This document shows positions 16,100-24,603 of a DNA stretch of 64,000 bases, one piece after another. Location of the stretch: the NCBI GenBank assembly GCA_002327445.1, contig DCWA01000013.1, positions 24,277-88,276 of the forward strand, in the 5' to 3' direction. Origin of the DNA: Desulfobacteraceae bacterium UBA2174 (lineage in GTDB: Bacteria > Desulfobacterota > Desulfobacteria > Desulfobacterales > UBA2174). Both the position numbers and the translations under genes were made by a program. Every line of letters starts with the position of its first letter. Position 1 is the first letter of the stretch. The notes under the pieces are model-generated. The model searched no databases. It saw only the letters and a program-made list of their open reading frames with translations, and was not told where the DNA came from.

Positions 16100-17263
16100 T
16101 CAGCGGTTGGCCTTGCGGATCCCGAGCTGGTCCTGGGCGATGATCCACTTGCAGATGTTCGATGAGCCTTCCACCATGGTGTAAGTGGGCGCGTCGCGAT
16201 AGTAGCGCGCCACCGGATACTCGGTGGAGTAACCGTAGGCGCCCATGATGCGCATGGCGTACAGGGAGCTCTTGGTGACCGCCTCGCCGGCGGCATACTT
16301 GGCTACGGCCACATCCAGACCGTTGTTGAGCTGGCCCTGGTCCTTGGCCCAGGCCGCCTTGTAGACCAGAAGCCTGGCTGCCTCGATCTCGCAGACCATC
16401 TGGGCGATCATGTCCTGGTTCATCTGGAACGTGCCGATGGGCTTGCCGAACTGCTTGCGCTCGTTGCAGTACTTGGTGACCGTGTCCAGGCAGGCCTGGG
16501 CGAGGCCGACGGCGCCGGCGGCGGCGGAAAGGCGGGTCTGGTTCAAGGAACTGAAGACGATCTTGGTGCCGTCCCCGGGTTTCCCGAGGATGTTTTCCTT
16601 GGGGATCCGGGTGTCGGCGCAGAACACCTCACCGGTGGGGCTGGAAAAGGAGCCCATCTTTTCCAGGGCCGAAGTCTTGACGCCGTTGAAATTCTTCGGT
16701 TCCAGCACGAAGGCCGAGAGCCCCTTGGAGCCCGCCGCCTTGTCGGTGTAGGCGTAGTAGATGAGCACGTCGGCCACCGGGGCGTTGGAAATCCAGGTCT
16801 TGGACCCGTTGAGCAGCCAGTGGTCGCCCTTGTCCTCTGCGGTGGAAACGATGGCCATGACATCCGAGCCGGCGTCCGGTTCGGTGATGGCGAATCCGCC
16901 GATGTATTCCGCCTTGACCAGTTTCTCCACGTACTTCTTGCGCAGCTCCTCGCTGCCGTATTTATAAATGGTGAAAGCGCAGCCCAGGGTCTGCATGTTG
17001 ACCTGGACGCGCAAGGAACTCGAGGCGCGCGCGATTTCCTCGGTGACGATCATCGCCGCCAGCCAGCCCATGTCTTCGCCGCCGTACTCCTCGGGGATCA
17101 CGGTGCCGAAGAAGCCCAGTTCGCCCATCGGCTTCATCGCTTCCTTGTACGGCAGGTAGTGGGCCGCGTCCCAGGCATCGGCGTTGGGGGCGATCTTCTT
17201 GGCGGCGAACTCCTTCACCGCGTCGCGCAACATTTCCAGCTCTTTGGACAGCTTGAAATCCAT
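16100..17263 (-). CDS. glutaryl-CoA dehydrogenase, probably non-decarboxylating
   Basis: A 387-residue acyl-CoA dehydrogenase. Decarboxylating glutaryl-CoA dehydrogenases carry Tyr immediately before the catalytic Glu; here the motif is MVEGSS, with Val364 before Glu365. A Tyr-to-Val change at this place is the reported hallmark of the Desulfococcus multivorans enzyme, which stops at glutaconyl-CoA. Arg85 (SSSLRVQVNMQ) fits the arginine that binds the distal carboxylate. FAD motif FAITEPDAGSDVMA is at 124-137. The gene sits directly upstream of the glutaconyl-CoA decarboxylase genes, as the two-step route demands. Product specificity is inferred from this residue and context. Confidence 0.88.
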   Translation of the reverse strand: MDFKLSKELEMLRDAVKEFAAKKIAPNADAWDAAHYLPYKEAMKPMGELGFFGTVIPEEYGGEDMGWLAAMIVTEEIARASSSLRVQVNMQTLGCAFTIYKYGSEELRKKYVEKLVKAEYIGGFAITEPDAGSDVMAIVSTAEDKGDHWLLNGSKTWISNAPVADVLIYYAYTDKAAGSKGLSAFVLEPKNFNGVKTSALEKMGSFSSPTGEVFCADTRIPKENILGKPGDGTKIVFSSLNQTRLSAAAGAVGLAQACLDTVTKYCNERKQFGKPIGTFQMNQDMIAQMVCEIEAARLLVYKAAWAKDQGQLNNGLDVAVAKYAAGEAVTKSSLYAMRIMGAYGYSTEYPVARYYRDAPTYTMVEGSSNICKWIIAQDQLGIRKANR

Positions 17264-17338
17264 GGAAATCCTCCTGAAAGCAGAAATGAAAAGTGGACAA
17301 CCGATCTTTAAACCCTCCGTCGGACCGTCCGACGGGGG

Positions 17339-18541
17339 TCAAATCACTTTGGCCTCCCGCAGGGCCTGCAGGTCTTCTGCGGCCATGCCGAGCCGTTCCT
17401 GCAACACCTCCTCGGTATGCTCGCCCAGCAGTGGCGGGTACCGGCGGATCTCGCAGGGGGTCTCGCTGAGCTTCATCGGGCTGGCCACCATCTTCACCGT
17501 TCCGGCGGTGGGATGAGGCACTTCGGCCACCATCCCGCGATGACGCACCTGGGGGTCGGCAAAGACCTTGTCCAGGGTGTTGATGGGGCCGCAGGGGATT
17601 CGCAGCTTGTTCAATTCATCGAGCCACTCGTCTCCGGGACGCTTGAGCATCGCCTCGGCCACGAGAGGAATCAGCGTCCGGCGATGGTGAACCCGCTCCG
17701 GGTTGGTGGCGAAACGCGGGTCTTGGGCGAGATCGTCAAGCCCGGCCAGTTGGCAGAACTTCCCCCACTGAAGGTCGTTGCCCACCGCCAGGGCGATGTA
17801 GGTGCCGTCGGCGGTGAGAAACGGCTCGTAGGGGACGATGTTGGGATGACCGTTGCCCCAACGGGTGGGATTGACGCCCGAGATGAGGTAGTTGCTGCCC
17901 ACGTTGGCCAGCCAGGCGAGGGTGGAGTCGAGCAGGGCCATGTCGATGTACTGCCCCTGGCCGGTCTTTTCCCTGTGGCGCAGGGCCGCCAGGATGGCGT
18001 TGACGGCGAACAGGCCGGTGGTAATGTCCACGATGGCCACCCCGACCTTCATCGGCGGTCCTTCCACCGGCCCGGTGAAGCTCATGATGCCGCCCATGCC
18101 CTGGATCATGAAGTCATATCCCGGATTGTCGCGGTAGGGGCCATCCTGGCCGAAACCCGTGATCGAGCAGTAGATCAGGCCGGGATTCACCTGCTTGAGG
18201 TCCTGGTACCCGAGCCCGAGACGATCCAGGGTGCCGGCCATGTAGTTTTCGATGACGATGTCGCTGGTGCGGGCCAGGTCACGGATGATCCGCTGCCCTT
18301 GGGGATTCTTCAGATTGACCGTCACGCTGCGCTTGTTGCGGTTGACGCACAGGTAGTAGGCCGCCTCGCCCCCGGCTTCCGGCGGTCCCCAGTGGCGGGT
18401 ATCGTCGCCCACCACCGGGCGTTCGACCTTGATCACGTCGGCGCCGAGGTCCCCGAGGACCATGGTGGCGTAAGGTCCGGCCAGCACCCTGGAAAGATCC
18501 AGGACGGTGATATCGCTCAACGGTTTTTGCCCTGCCTGCAT
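17339..18541 (-). CDS. class III (CaiB/BaiF) CoA-transferase, possibly for glutarate
   Basis: A 400-residue family III CoA-transferase. The N-terminal LDLSRVLAGPYATMVLGDLGADVIKVE and the catalytic Asp in NPGYDFMIQGMGG are typical. It most likely activates the free acid that the neighbouring enzymes use, forming glutaryl-CoA from glutarate with succinyl-CoA or acetyl-CoA as donor; the family includes SUGCT, the succinate-glutarate transferase. The start at 18541 follows AAGGAGGAGGAG. It lies 75 bases upstream of the glutaryl-CoA dehydrogenase gene and 20 bases after the IclR gene, all on one strand. Donor and acceptor are inferred. Confidence 0.85.
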   Translation of the reverse strand: MQAGQKPLSDITVLDLSRVLAGPYATMVLGDLGADVIKVERPVVGDDTRHWGPPEAGGEAAYYLCVNRNKRSVTVNLKNPQGQRIIRDLARTSDIVIENYMAGTLDRLGLGYQDLKQVNPGLIYCSITGFGQDGPYRDNPGYDFMIQGMGGIMSFTGPVEGPPMKVGVAIVDITTGLFAVNAILAALRHREKTGQGQYIDMALLDSTLAWLANVGSNYLISGVNPTRWGNGHPNIVPYEPFLTADGTYIALAVGNDLQWGKFCQLAGLDDLAQDPRFATNPERVHHRRTLIPLVAEAMLKRPGDEWLDELNKLRIPCGPINTLDKVFADPQVRHRGMVAEVPHPTAGTVKMVASPMKLSETPCEIRRYPPLLGEHTEEVLQERLGMAAEDLQALREAKVI

Positions 18542-18561
18542 CGACTCCTCCTCCTTGCCGT

Positions 18562-19356
18562 TCATCTTCTTGCCGCGCTTTCGTCGCTTTCGTACCCCAT
18601 CACCCGGGAGAGGCCCCGGGCGGCTTCCAGCAGTTTCTTGATGCAAAAATTCCGGTGCGCCGCGTCCTGGTAGCGGATCTCGGGAATCGCCAGGCTCATC
18701 GTGGCAAGCAGTTGGCCGTGATGATCGAAGACCGGCGCGCTCAGCGACCCGAGGCCGCGGTTGCGCTCCCCCAGGCTGGCGGCGTAGCCCCGGGCTGCGA
18801 TTTCAGCCAACTCGCGCCGCAGCGCCTCGGAATCGGTGACCGTGCGATCGGTGAAGGGCTTCAAGATGGAAAGGCTCTTCAGATACCGCTCCCGCAGCTC
18901 CGGATCCCAAAAAGCCAGCAGGCACTTGGAAGACCCCCCGGCGTAAAGCGGCGACCGGCTGCCGATGGGCATGGACGCCTTGAGGGCCTGGGGGGACTCC
19001 ACCGTGTCGATGCAGACCCGGTCCTCGCCCTCGATGATGTTCAGGTGTACCGTCTCCCCGGTGGCGGCCATCAGTTGCTGCAGAAACGGCTGCCCGGCCC
19101 GGGTGATGGGATAAGTCCCCTTCAGTGCATGAACGAAGGTGTAAAAAACGACTCCCAGGCGGTATTGGCGACTGACGGGATCCTGGGCCACGAAGGCGTT
19201 GGCCTTCAACACCTGGAGGATCCGCTGCACCGTGGCCGGACTGAAGCCGAGGTGGGTGCTGAGCTCGCGAACCCCCCATGCAGGCCGGTCAGCCTGGAAG
19301 GAAACCAGGATTCGCAACGCCTTTTCCACCGAATTGAGTCGCACTGTTTGTTTCAT
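18562..19356 (-). CDS. IclR-family transcriptional regulator
   Basis: A 264-residue regulator: an N-terminal winged helix (RLNSVEKALRILVSF...LGFSPATVQRILQVLKANAFV) and a C-terminal GAF-like effector domain (GETVHLNIIEGEDRVCIDTVES, YAGGSSKCLLAF). Start choice is uncertain: ATG at 19354-19356, or an in-frame GTG at 19366-19368; neither has a clear ribosome-binding site. A palindrome overlaps the start. It is the first gene before the CoA-transferase and lies divergent from the TRAP transporter genes, so it likely controls glutarate uptake and activation, and itself. Confidence 0.88.
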   Translation of the reverse strand: MKQTVRLNSVEKALRILVSFQADRPAWGVRELSTHLGFSPATVQRILQVLKANAFVAQDPVSRQYRLGVVFYTFVHALKGTYPITRAGQPFLQQLMAATGETVHLNIIEGEDRVCIDTVESPQALKASMPIGSRSPLYAGGSSKCLLAFWDPELRERYLKSLSILKPFTDRTVTDSEALRRELAEIAARGYAASLGERNRGLGSLSAPVFDHHGQLLATMSLAIPEIRYQDAAHRNFCIKKLLEAARGLSRVMGYESDESAARR

Positions 19357-19378
19357 ATAGCAAAACACCGTTTTGTAT
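19357..19378. promoter_or_regulatory. candidate IclR operator over its own start
   Basis: CAAAAC-ACC-GTTTTG is a perfect inverted repeat at 19361-19375, extended by partial symmetry. It lies just downstream of the -10 box of the IclR promoter and over its start codons, a position suited to autorepression. Recognition by this IclR protein is inferred. Confidence 0.45.
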
Positions 19379-19385
19379 TTGGCCC

Positions 19386-19414
19386 CTTATGCCAACACGA
19401 AAACGGTTTGTCAA
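19386..19414 (-). promoter_or_regulatory. sigma-70 promoter for the IclR/glutarate operon
   Basis: On the minus strand TTGACA (19409-19414) is followed after 17 bases by CATAAG (19386-19391). The -35 is perfect and the -10 matches four of six positions. Confidence 0.6.
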
Positions 19415-19531
19415 CTCCATTCCGTTGCCATCTCCGGAGCCCCGGTCCCGCCATCCGGTCCGGGCATCGATCCGGGCATTTTGCAGATTGCCACTGATTT
19501 AATATAGCTCGCCATCGGCATTGAGGTGCCC

Positions 19532-19561
19532 TTGACATAATGAAGTGGCTTTGGTTATGAT
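19532..19561 (+). promoter_or_regulatory. sigma-70 promoter for the TRAP transporter operon
   Basis: TTGACA at 19532-19537 and TATGAT at 19556-19561 with an 18-base spacer, facing the TAXI receptor gene about 190 bases downstream. Confidence 0.6.
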
Positions 19562-19580
19562 GCTTGGGAACGAAAAAATG

Positions 19581-19607
19581 GGACAGTTGTTTTGTCCTAT
19601 GAAACAA
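19581..19607. promoter_or_regulatory. candidate operator in the TRAP operon leader
   Basis: Two overlapping inverted repeats lie just after the expected transcription start: GGACA-N7-TGTCC (19581-19597) and TTGTTT-N9-AAACAA (19587-19607). The GTTTTG core is shared with the palindrome at the IclR start, so one repressor may bind both. The remainder of 19369-19754 shows no gene. Confidence 0.4.
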
Positions 19608-19754
19608 ATACCCGTCAATATGTGATGCTTCTTTTTTCCAGCCCGAACCGTCGGCCTTGCGACAAGGGGGAATCGCCCCCGTTCTCATTTCACCCCGGAT
19701 CGGCGGCAGCGACCGATCATGGCGCTCGCGGTCCACAGGCAAAAGGAGATCCCG

Positions 19755-20747
19755 ATGAAGAAATTCGCTTTGGTGGCACTTGCACTGATGGTCTTCACCG
19801 CCAACGGCTACGCCGCCCAGAAGGCCAGCGTGGTCGTGGCCACGGGGGGAATTGGAGGGGTTTACTATTACTATGGAACGCAAGTATCTGAAATTTTGAG
19901 CAAAAACAACATCCCCGCCACCGCGATCCAGACCGCCGCTTCGGTGGACAACATGCTGCTGCTGCGCGACAAGACCAATCCGGCCAAAAACAGCTACTTC
20001 ATCGGCACCGTCCTTCCCGACACGGCCTATTTCACCGTGACCGGAAAGCATGAAAAGTTCGCCGAAAAGCCGGCCAAGGGGACCATCCTGTGGATGATGT
20101 ATCCCAACCATCTCCACATCGTCACCACGGCCAACTCCGGCATCAAAACCCTTTCCGACCTCGCCGGCAAACGCGTCTCCACCGGCGCGCCGGGGTCCGG
20201 CACCGAATTCACCGCCCTGAATCTGCTCAAGGCGGCCAACATCGATCCGAACAAGTTCAGGAAATGGGAGAAGCTGGGAGCCAAGGAATCCGACGAAGCC
20301 CTGGCCAACGGCACCCTGGATGCCTATGTGTGGTCGGGCGGCCTGCCCACCGGCTCCATCGTCGAGCTGGCCAACACCTTGAAACGCAAGGGGACCGATC
20401 TGTTTCTCGTTCCCCTGCCGGACAGCGACCCCGGCGTAGTGGCCTTCAAGAAGGAGTTTTCCGGGTTGGCCGACAGCCAGACGATCGCCAAGACGATTTA
20501 CGGCACGGCGGAAGATACGCCGACCCTGGCTTTCTGGAACATGTTCGTCGCCCCCGAATCGATGCCCGAAGAGTTGGCCTACAACATCACCAAGGCGGTT
20601 TTCGACAACCTGGAAACCCTGCACGCCTCGGTGAAAGCGGCCAAGGACACCACCCTGGAAAATTCCGCCCGCTTCGTCGGCAAGACCGCCATCCCCTATC
20701 ATCCGGGGGCGGTGAAGTTCTTCACCGAAAAAGGCCTCGTGAAGTAG
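19755..20747 (+). CDS. TAXI-family TRAP transporter solute-binding protein
   Basis: A 330-residue periplasmic receptor. A signal peptide covers about residues 1-20 (MKKFALVALALMVFTANGYA). The mature part begins with the family signature VVATGGIGGVYYYYG and contains the VSTGAPGSGTEFTALNLL segment of TAXI receptors. It should deliver a carboxylate to the fused permease encoded two genes downstream. The start at 19755 follows AAAAGGAG. Because the divergent operon degrades glutarate, a C5 dicarboxylate or related acid is a plausible ligand, but TAXI specificity cannot be read from sequence. Confidence 0.9.
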   Translation: MKKFALVALALMVFTANGYAAQKASVVVATGGIGGVYYYYGTQVSEILSKNNIPATAIQTAASVDNMLLLRDKTNPAKNSYFIGTVLPDTAYFTVTGKHEKFAEKPAKGTILWMMYPNHLHIVTTANSGIKTLSDLAGKRVSTGAPGSGTEFTALNLLKAANIDPNKFRKWEKLGAKESDEALANGTLDAYVWSGGLPTGSIVELANTLKRKGTDLFLVPLPDSDPGVVAFKKEFSGLADSQTIAKTIYGTAEDTPTLAFWNMFVAPESMPEELAYNITKAVFDNLETLHASVKAAKDTTLENSARFVGKTAIPYHPGAVKFFTEKGLVK

Positions 20748-20756
20748 CCGGACCGG

Positions 20757-21155
20757 ATGACCAGACGCGGCTGGATGATCGTGGTGGCGGGGCTGGCCTG
20801 CGTTGCGGGCCTTTGCAAACCCGCCGTGATCCGCACCGATGAGGAGACCCGGCTGGCCCTTCTATTTCGGGGGCAGTCGGGCCTCATCCGGTTCGTCAAC
20901 TCCGTGACGGATCAACCCGTCCACATCGACTTTCGCATCGGCCGCCGTTTCCACGATTTCTCCGTTTCCACCGACGAAACCACGGAAGCCTACTACACCC
21001 ATGGTCTCTACGACATCAACGACGCGGTGGCCGAGGATGAACCGGATCGGTTGCGGTTCTGCTCGATAAAGGGAATCGACCTCACGCTTGGTTTTTACAA
21101 GATTTCCATAAAAGACGGATGCCTGGAGGTAAAGCTGTTATGGACAGTCTGGTGA
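20757..21155 (+). CDS. DUF1850 protein, TRAP transporter accessory
   Basis: A 132-residue protein with an N-terminal hydrophobic stretch (residues 5-19) and the pattern typical of DUF1850: FVNSVTDQPVHIDFRI, then TTEAYYTHGLYDINDA. Members of this family are commonly found between TAXI receptors and fused TRAP permeases; their function is not known. It follows the receptor by 9 bases and overlaps the permease start by 16 bases, which indicates a tightly coupled operon. Confidence 0.75.
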   Translation: MTRRGWMIVVAGLACVAGLCKPAVIRTDEETRLALLFRGQSGLIRFVNSVTDQPVHIDFRIGRRFHDFSVSTDETTEAYYTHGLYDINDAVAEDEPDRLRFCSIKGIDLTLGFYKISIKDGCLEVKLLWTVW

Positions 21156-23230
21156 AGCGGCTGGTCGCGGTTTTGGCGATCATCGGCACCCTCTACCATC
21201 TCTACATCGTCATTCACCCCTTCACGCCCCTGGCCACGTTGAAGATTTCGATCCTCGACCTCACCCAAGTGCAGCGAGCCGTCCATGTCTTCCTGATCGC
21301 AATTCTTGGATACCTCGGCAGCTTCATCCATCTTAGGCCGCGCCACCGCATCGGCGCCCTGCCGCTGGCCCTCATGACGATCCTGATCATGGTGGAATTC
21401 CTGCGTCTCGACCTGCCGCCTTCCCTGCGCGTCTTCGGCGTCTTCATCTGGGCGGCCACCATGCTGCCGACCCTGATCCCCTCCAGCCAGAAATGGTCCA
21501 ACATCGCCTGCGCCGTGCTGAGTTTCCTGCCCTTCGTCTACCTGGTGATCCATTATGAAGCCCTGATCTACCGGGCCATCATGCCCGAGCCCTGGGACCT
21601 GGTGATGTCCTTTGCCGAGGTGCTGCTGGTGCTCGGGGTGATTTTCCGCCTCAGCGGTCCCATCATGCCCACCATCGTGATGATCTTTCTGCTTTACAAC
21701 ATCTACGGGGACGGCATCCCGGGCCTATTCGCCAACCCCGGCTTCGACTTCGACATGCTGCTGGGCAAGATGTACTGCGAAACCGAGGCCGGCATCTTTG
21801 GCTCCATCACCGGCGTGTCGGTCAAGTACCTGATCTACTTCACCATCATGGGCGCCATCGTCACCCGGCTCAACTTCGGCCGGATCATCGCCAACATTGC
21901 CCTGCTCTTCGTGGGCCGCAGCCCCGCCTCCCCAGGCCGGGCCTGCTCGATGATGGCGGTGCTCATGGGAATGTTCTCCGGCTCCGGGGCCGCCGATACC
22001 CAATTCGTCGCCACCCTGACCAAGCCGCTGTTCGAAAAGGTGAAGTACGACAAGATGGTGGCCGCCGGGGTCATCGCCACGGTGGGCTCCATCGCCTACA
22101 TCACCCCGCCGGTGATGGGCTCGATCTCGTTTATCATGGTCGAACTGCTCTCGATTCCCTACTCGCTGATCATCGTGATGGCGATTGGCCCCATGCTGCT
22201 GTATCTGCTCGGGATTCTGACCTACAACGAACTGTATGTGCGCAAGGCCAACCTGCCCCCGCTGGATATTCCGGCGCTGATCGACTTTTCCTACTTCAAG
22301 CGCTACTGCTACGTGTTCATCCCCATCATTTTTATCATCTTCATGATCTACCGGGGCTATTCCATCAACATCACCGTAACCTCAGCCACGATCCTCTTCG
22401 CCCTCTTCGCCTACATCGACCCGACCCTCCGGCCACCCCTGGCCGAGCTGATGAAGGGGCTGGAAGAAGGGATCATCGGGCTGCTGCCCATCGCCAGCGC
22501 CGTCATCGCCGCCAACATGATCATGTCGATGATGGTGATGAGCGGCCTGGCCTCCAAGTTCTCCATCATCCTGATGAACATCTCCGGCAGCAGCATCCTC
22601 ATCGCGGTGCTACTCACCGGCTTTTTCAGCCTGGTGCTGGGCATGGGGGTGCCGCCCATCGCCACCTACGTGCTCACCTCGGCCCTGACGGCCCCCACGA
22701 TCCAGAAGCTCGCCATGCTCAACGGCATTCCCGAAGAGGCGGCCCTCATGGCCACTCACATGTTCCTGTTCTACTTCGCCGTGTTGGCCGAGGTTACCCC
22801 GCCGGTGGCCCTCTCCGCCTATGCCTCGGCTTCGGTGATGGGCACAGACCCGATCAAGACCGGAGTCTTCGCCGCCCGGGTGGCCCTGCCCAAATACTTC
22901 ATCGGGCTGACCCTGATCCTCTCCCTGAGCGGCACTTCGTTGCTGATCATCCCGGTGCTCCACACCCTGCCGCTGGCGACAGCCCTGGGCCACATCGTCT
23001 TCACCTTCTTCTTCACCATCATGGGCGTCCTCTGCCTGAACATCGCGGTGGTGGGACATTTCCGCACCGGGCTGGCCATGGTGGAACGCTATGTGATGGG
23101 AGCCTGCGCCGTGATGCTTTTCTATCCCTCCTATACCCTCAGCGTCATCGCCACGGTTGTCACCGTTCCGCTCCTGATCCGCAACATCCTCAAGGGGCGG
23201 ACCCCCGCGGCGGCCGTGGGCGCCGCATGA
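21140..23230 (+). CDS. TRAP transporter permease, fused DctQM type
   Basis: A 696-residue multi-pass inner-membrane protein. The first ~180 residues hold the small DctQ-like membrane helices and the rest the large DctM-like subunit, as in TAXI-type TRAP systems. Family features include the GMFSGSGAADTQFVATLTKPLFEK segment with its neighbouring ITPPVMGSISFIM stretch, and a second GMGVPPIATYVLTSALTAPTIQK half-repeat. The start at 21140 follows GGAGGT. It would drive ion-coupled uptake of the acid bound by the upstream receptor. Confidence 0.92.
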   Translation: MDSLVKRLVAVLAIIGTLYHLYIVIHPFTPLATLKISILDLTQVQRAVHVFLIAILGYLGSFIHLRPRHRIGALPLALMTILIMVEFLRLDLPPSLRVFGVFIWAATMLPTLIPSSQKWSNIACAVLSFLPFVYLVIHYEALIYRAIMPEPWDLVMSFAEVLLVLGVIFRLSGPIMPTIVMIFLLYNIYGDGIPGLFANPGFDFDMLLGKMYCETEAGIFGSITGVSVKYLIYFTIMGAIVTRLNFGRIIANIALLFVGRSPASPGRACSMMAVLMGMFSGSGAADTQFVATLTKPLFEKVKYDKMVAAGVIATVGSIAYITPPVMGSISFIMVELLSIPYSLIIVMAIGPMLLYLLGILTYNELYVRKANLPPLDIPALIDFSYFKRYCYVFIPIIFIIFMIYRGYSINITVTSATILFALFAYIDPTLRPPLAELMKGLEEGIIGLLPIASAVIAANMIMSMMVMSGLASKFSIILMNISGSSILIAVLLTGFFSLVLGMGVPPIATYVLTSALTAPTIQKLAMLNGIPEEAALMATHMFLFYFAVLAEVTPPVALSAYASASVMGTDPIKTGVFAARVALPKYFIGLTLILSLSGTSLLIIPVLHTLPLATALGHIVFTFFFTIMGVLCLNIAVVGHFRTGLAMVERYVMGACAVMLFYPSYTLSVIATVVTVPLLIRNILKGRTPAAAVGAA

Positions 23231-23638
23231 ACGCCCGCTGACCCTCCCGTTCCTTGCCGGCCTTGATCCAGGGCCGGCAGGGAACCCCAAGGGCATGGCC
23301 CTCCCTTCACTGGCATCCATAGAAACACAGTCCTGCCCTCACGGTCATCCCCGGAGGCAGAGGCCTGCCCTCATCATCCCGAGGCGCACCCCCTTCACTG
23401 TCCTCCCGAGGAACACATTCCTGCCCTCACGGTCATCCCCGGAGGCAGAGGCCTGCCCTCAGGGTCATCCCGATGCGCACCCCCTTTCAATGTCATCCCG
23501 AGCCGCGCCCCCCTTCACTGTCATCCCGAGGAGTGAAGCGACGAGGGATCTCCTGGAAACGGCGGAATTCCTTGCCGCGTCCGCATTGGTTGCAAGGCGA
23601 ATGGGTCACAGACGGGGATTGAAGACAAGAAAACCGGT
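23231..23638. repeat. intergenic tandem GTCATCCC-type repeats
   Basis: Between the convergent TRAP permease and LivH-like genes. A hairpin TTGCCGGCC...GGCCGGCA lies at about 23250-23280, just after the permease stop. From 23332 to 23560 the sequence repeats: a 42-base block at 23332-23373 recurs exactly at about 23420-23461, an 88-base period, and further GTCATCCCGAG modules follow, ending in CGACGAGGGATCTCC. No gene is seen. Confidence 0.75.
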
Positions 23639-24514
23639 TCAGAAGCGCTGCACCTTGACGCTGCCCAGCAGGCCGGCGGGTTTCAGGTAGAGAATGAGCA
23701 GCAGCAGCACGAAGGCGATGGCATCCTTGTAGCCCGAGGAAAACAAGCCGACCCCCGCCGCTTCGAGAATCCCCAGAAGAAAGCCGCCCACCAAAGCCCC
23801 CCAGAGACTCCCCAGCCCGCCGAGCATGGCGGCGCAGAACCCCTTGAGCCCCAGCATGGTGCCCATGTCGTAGCTGCACATGGTGATGGGAGCGATGATG
23901 GCTCCGGCCACCGCGCCGCTGCCGGTGCTGATGATGAAGGCCAGCAGGTTCATTCTTCCGGTGGGAATCCCGGTGAGCCAGGCGGCGCGGCGGCTCACCG
24001 CGCAGGCCTCCATCGCCTTGCCCGTCAAGGTTCCCTTGAAGAAGAACTGCAGGGCGACGATGATGGCCGCGGCGATGGCGAAAATCCAGAGGCTCTGGGG
24101 CAGGAGCTTGGCGCCGCCGAAGTCGATGGGCGCATGACCGCTGAAAAACGGAACACTGTGGGAATCCTTGCCCCAGAGGATCATCGCCACCCCCCGCATC
24201 AGGATCGAAGCCCCCACCGTGATAATCACCAGCACGATGGGGTGGGGATCCTTCACCGTGGCGATGGCCAGACGCTGGAACGCGGCGCCGGCTGCCGCCA
24301 CCGCCACCACGCTGAGCAAAAGGGCCGGCAACAACGGCAGCCCCACCCCTCCCCAGAGCGTCACCAGCATCAGACCGCCGAGCATGACGAACTCGCCGTG
24401 GGCGAAGTTGATCAGATCCGTGCTGTTGTAAAGCATCGAAAATCCCAGGGCGATGACGGCGTAAATCGCCCCGCTAGTGATGCCGGAGAAGAGGTATTGC
24501 AGAATTTCTTGCAT
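23639..24514 (-). CDS. branched-chain/aromatic amino acid ABC transporter permease (LivH-like)
   Basis: A 291-residue LivH-family permease with about eight membrane segments. Typical stretches are GAIYAVIALGFSMLYNSTDLINFAHGEFVMLGG at the N-terminus and GLKGFCAAMLGGLGSLWGALVGGFLLG with the EAA-like coupling motif. It is the last gene of the paaK-ACT-livK-livH run. No LivM, LivG or LivF gene follows: repeats and the convergent TRAP operon come next, so the transporter is incomplete here and needs partners encoded elsewhere. Confidence 0.88.
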   Translation of the reverse strand: MQEILQYLFSGITSGAIYAVIALGFSMLYNSTDLINFAHGEFVMLGGLMLVTLWGGVGLPLLPALLLSVVAVAAAGAAFQRLAIATVKDPHPIVLVIITVGASILMRGVAMILWGKDSHSVPFFSGHAPIDFGGAKLLPQSLWIFAIAAAIIVALQFFFKGTLTGKAMEACAVSRRAAWLTGIPTGRMNLLAFIISTGSGAVAGAIIAPITMCSYDMGTMLGLKGFCAAMLGGLGSLWGALVGGFLLGILEAAGVGLFSSGYKDAIAFVLLLLILYLKPAGLLGSVKVQRF

Positions 24515-24549
24515 GGGCTGGTGCTCTGCCGCTAGCGGTTCTCGAAATC

Positions 24550-24583
24550 GTCCGACCCGTCGGACTTGTCGGACGGGTCGGAC
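24550..24583. repeat. hairpin between livK and livH
   Basis: Two 16-base arms (GTCCGACCCGTCGGAC and GTCGGACGGGTCGGAC) around a TT loop pair with one mismatch. No T run follows on the minus strand. It may be a REP-like element that lowers livH expression or protects the livK message. Confidence 0.6.
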
Positions 24584-24603
24584 AACAAAAAAAGTCGGAG
24601 GGC

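Noticed and set aside
24550..24583. Intrinsic terminator after livK
   Set aside because: The hairpin is strong but is not followed by T on the transcribed strand; the T run lies on its upstream side.
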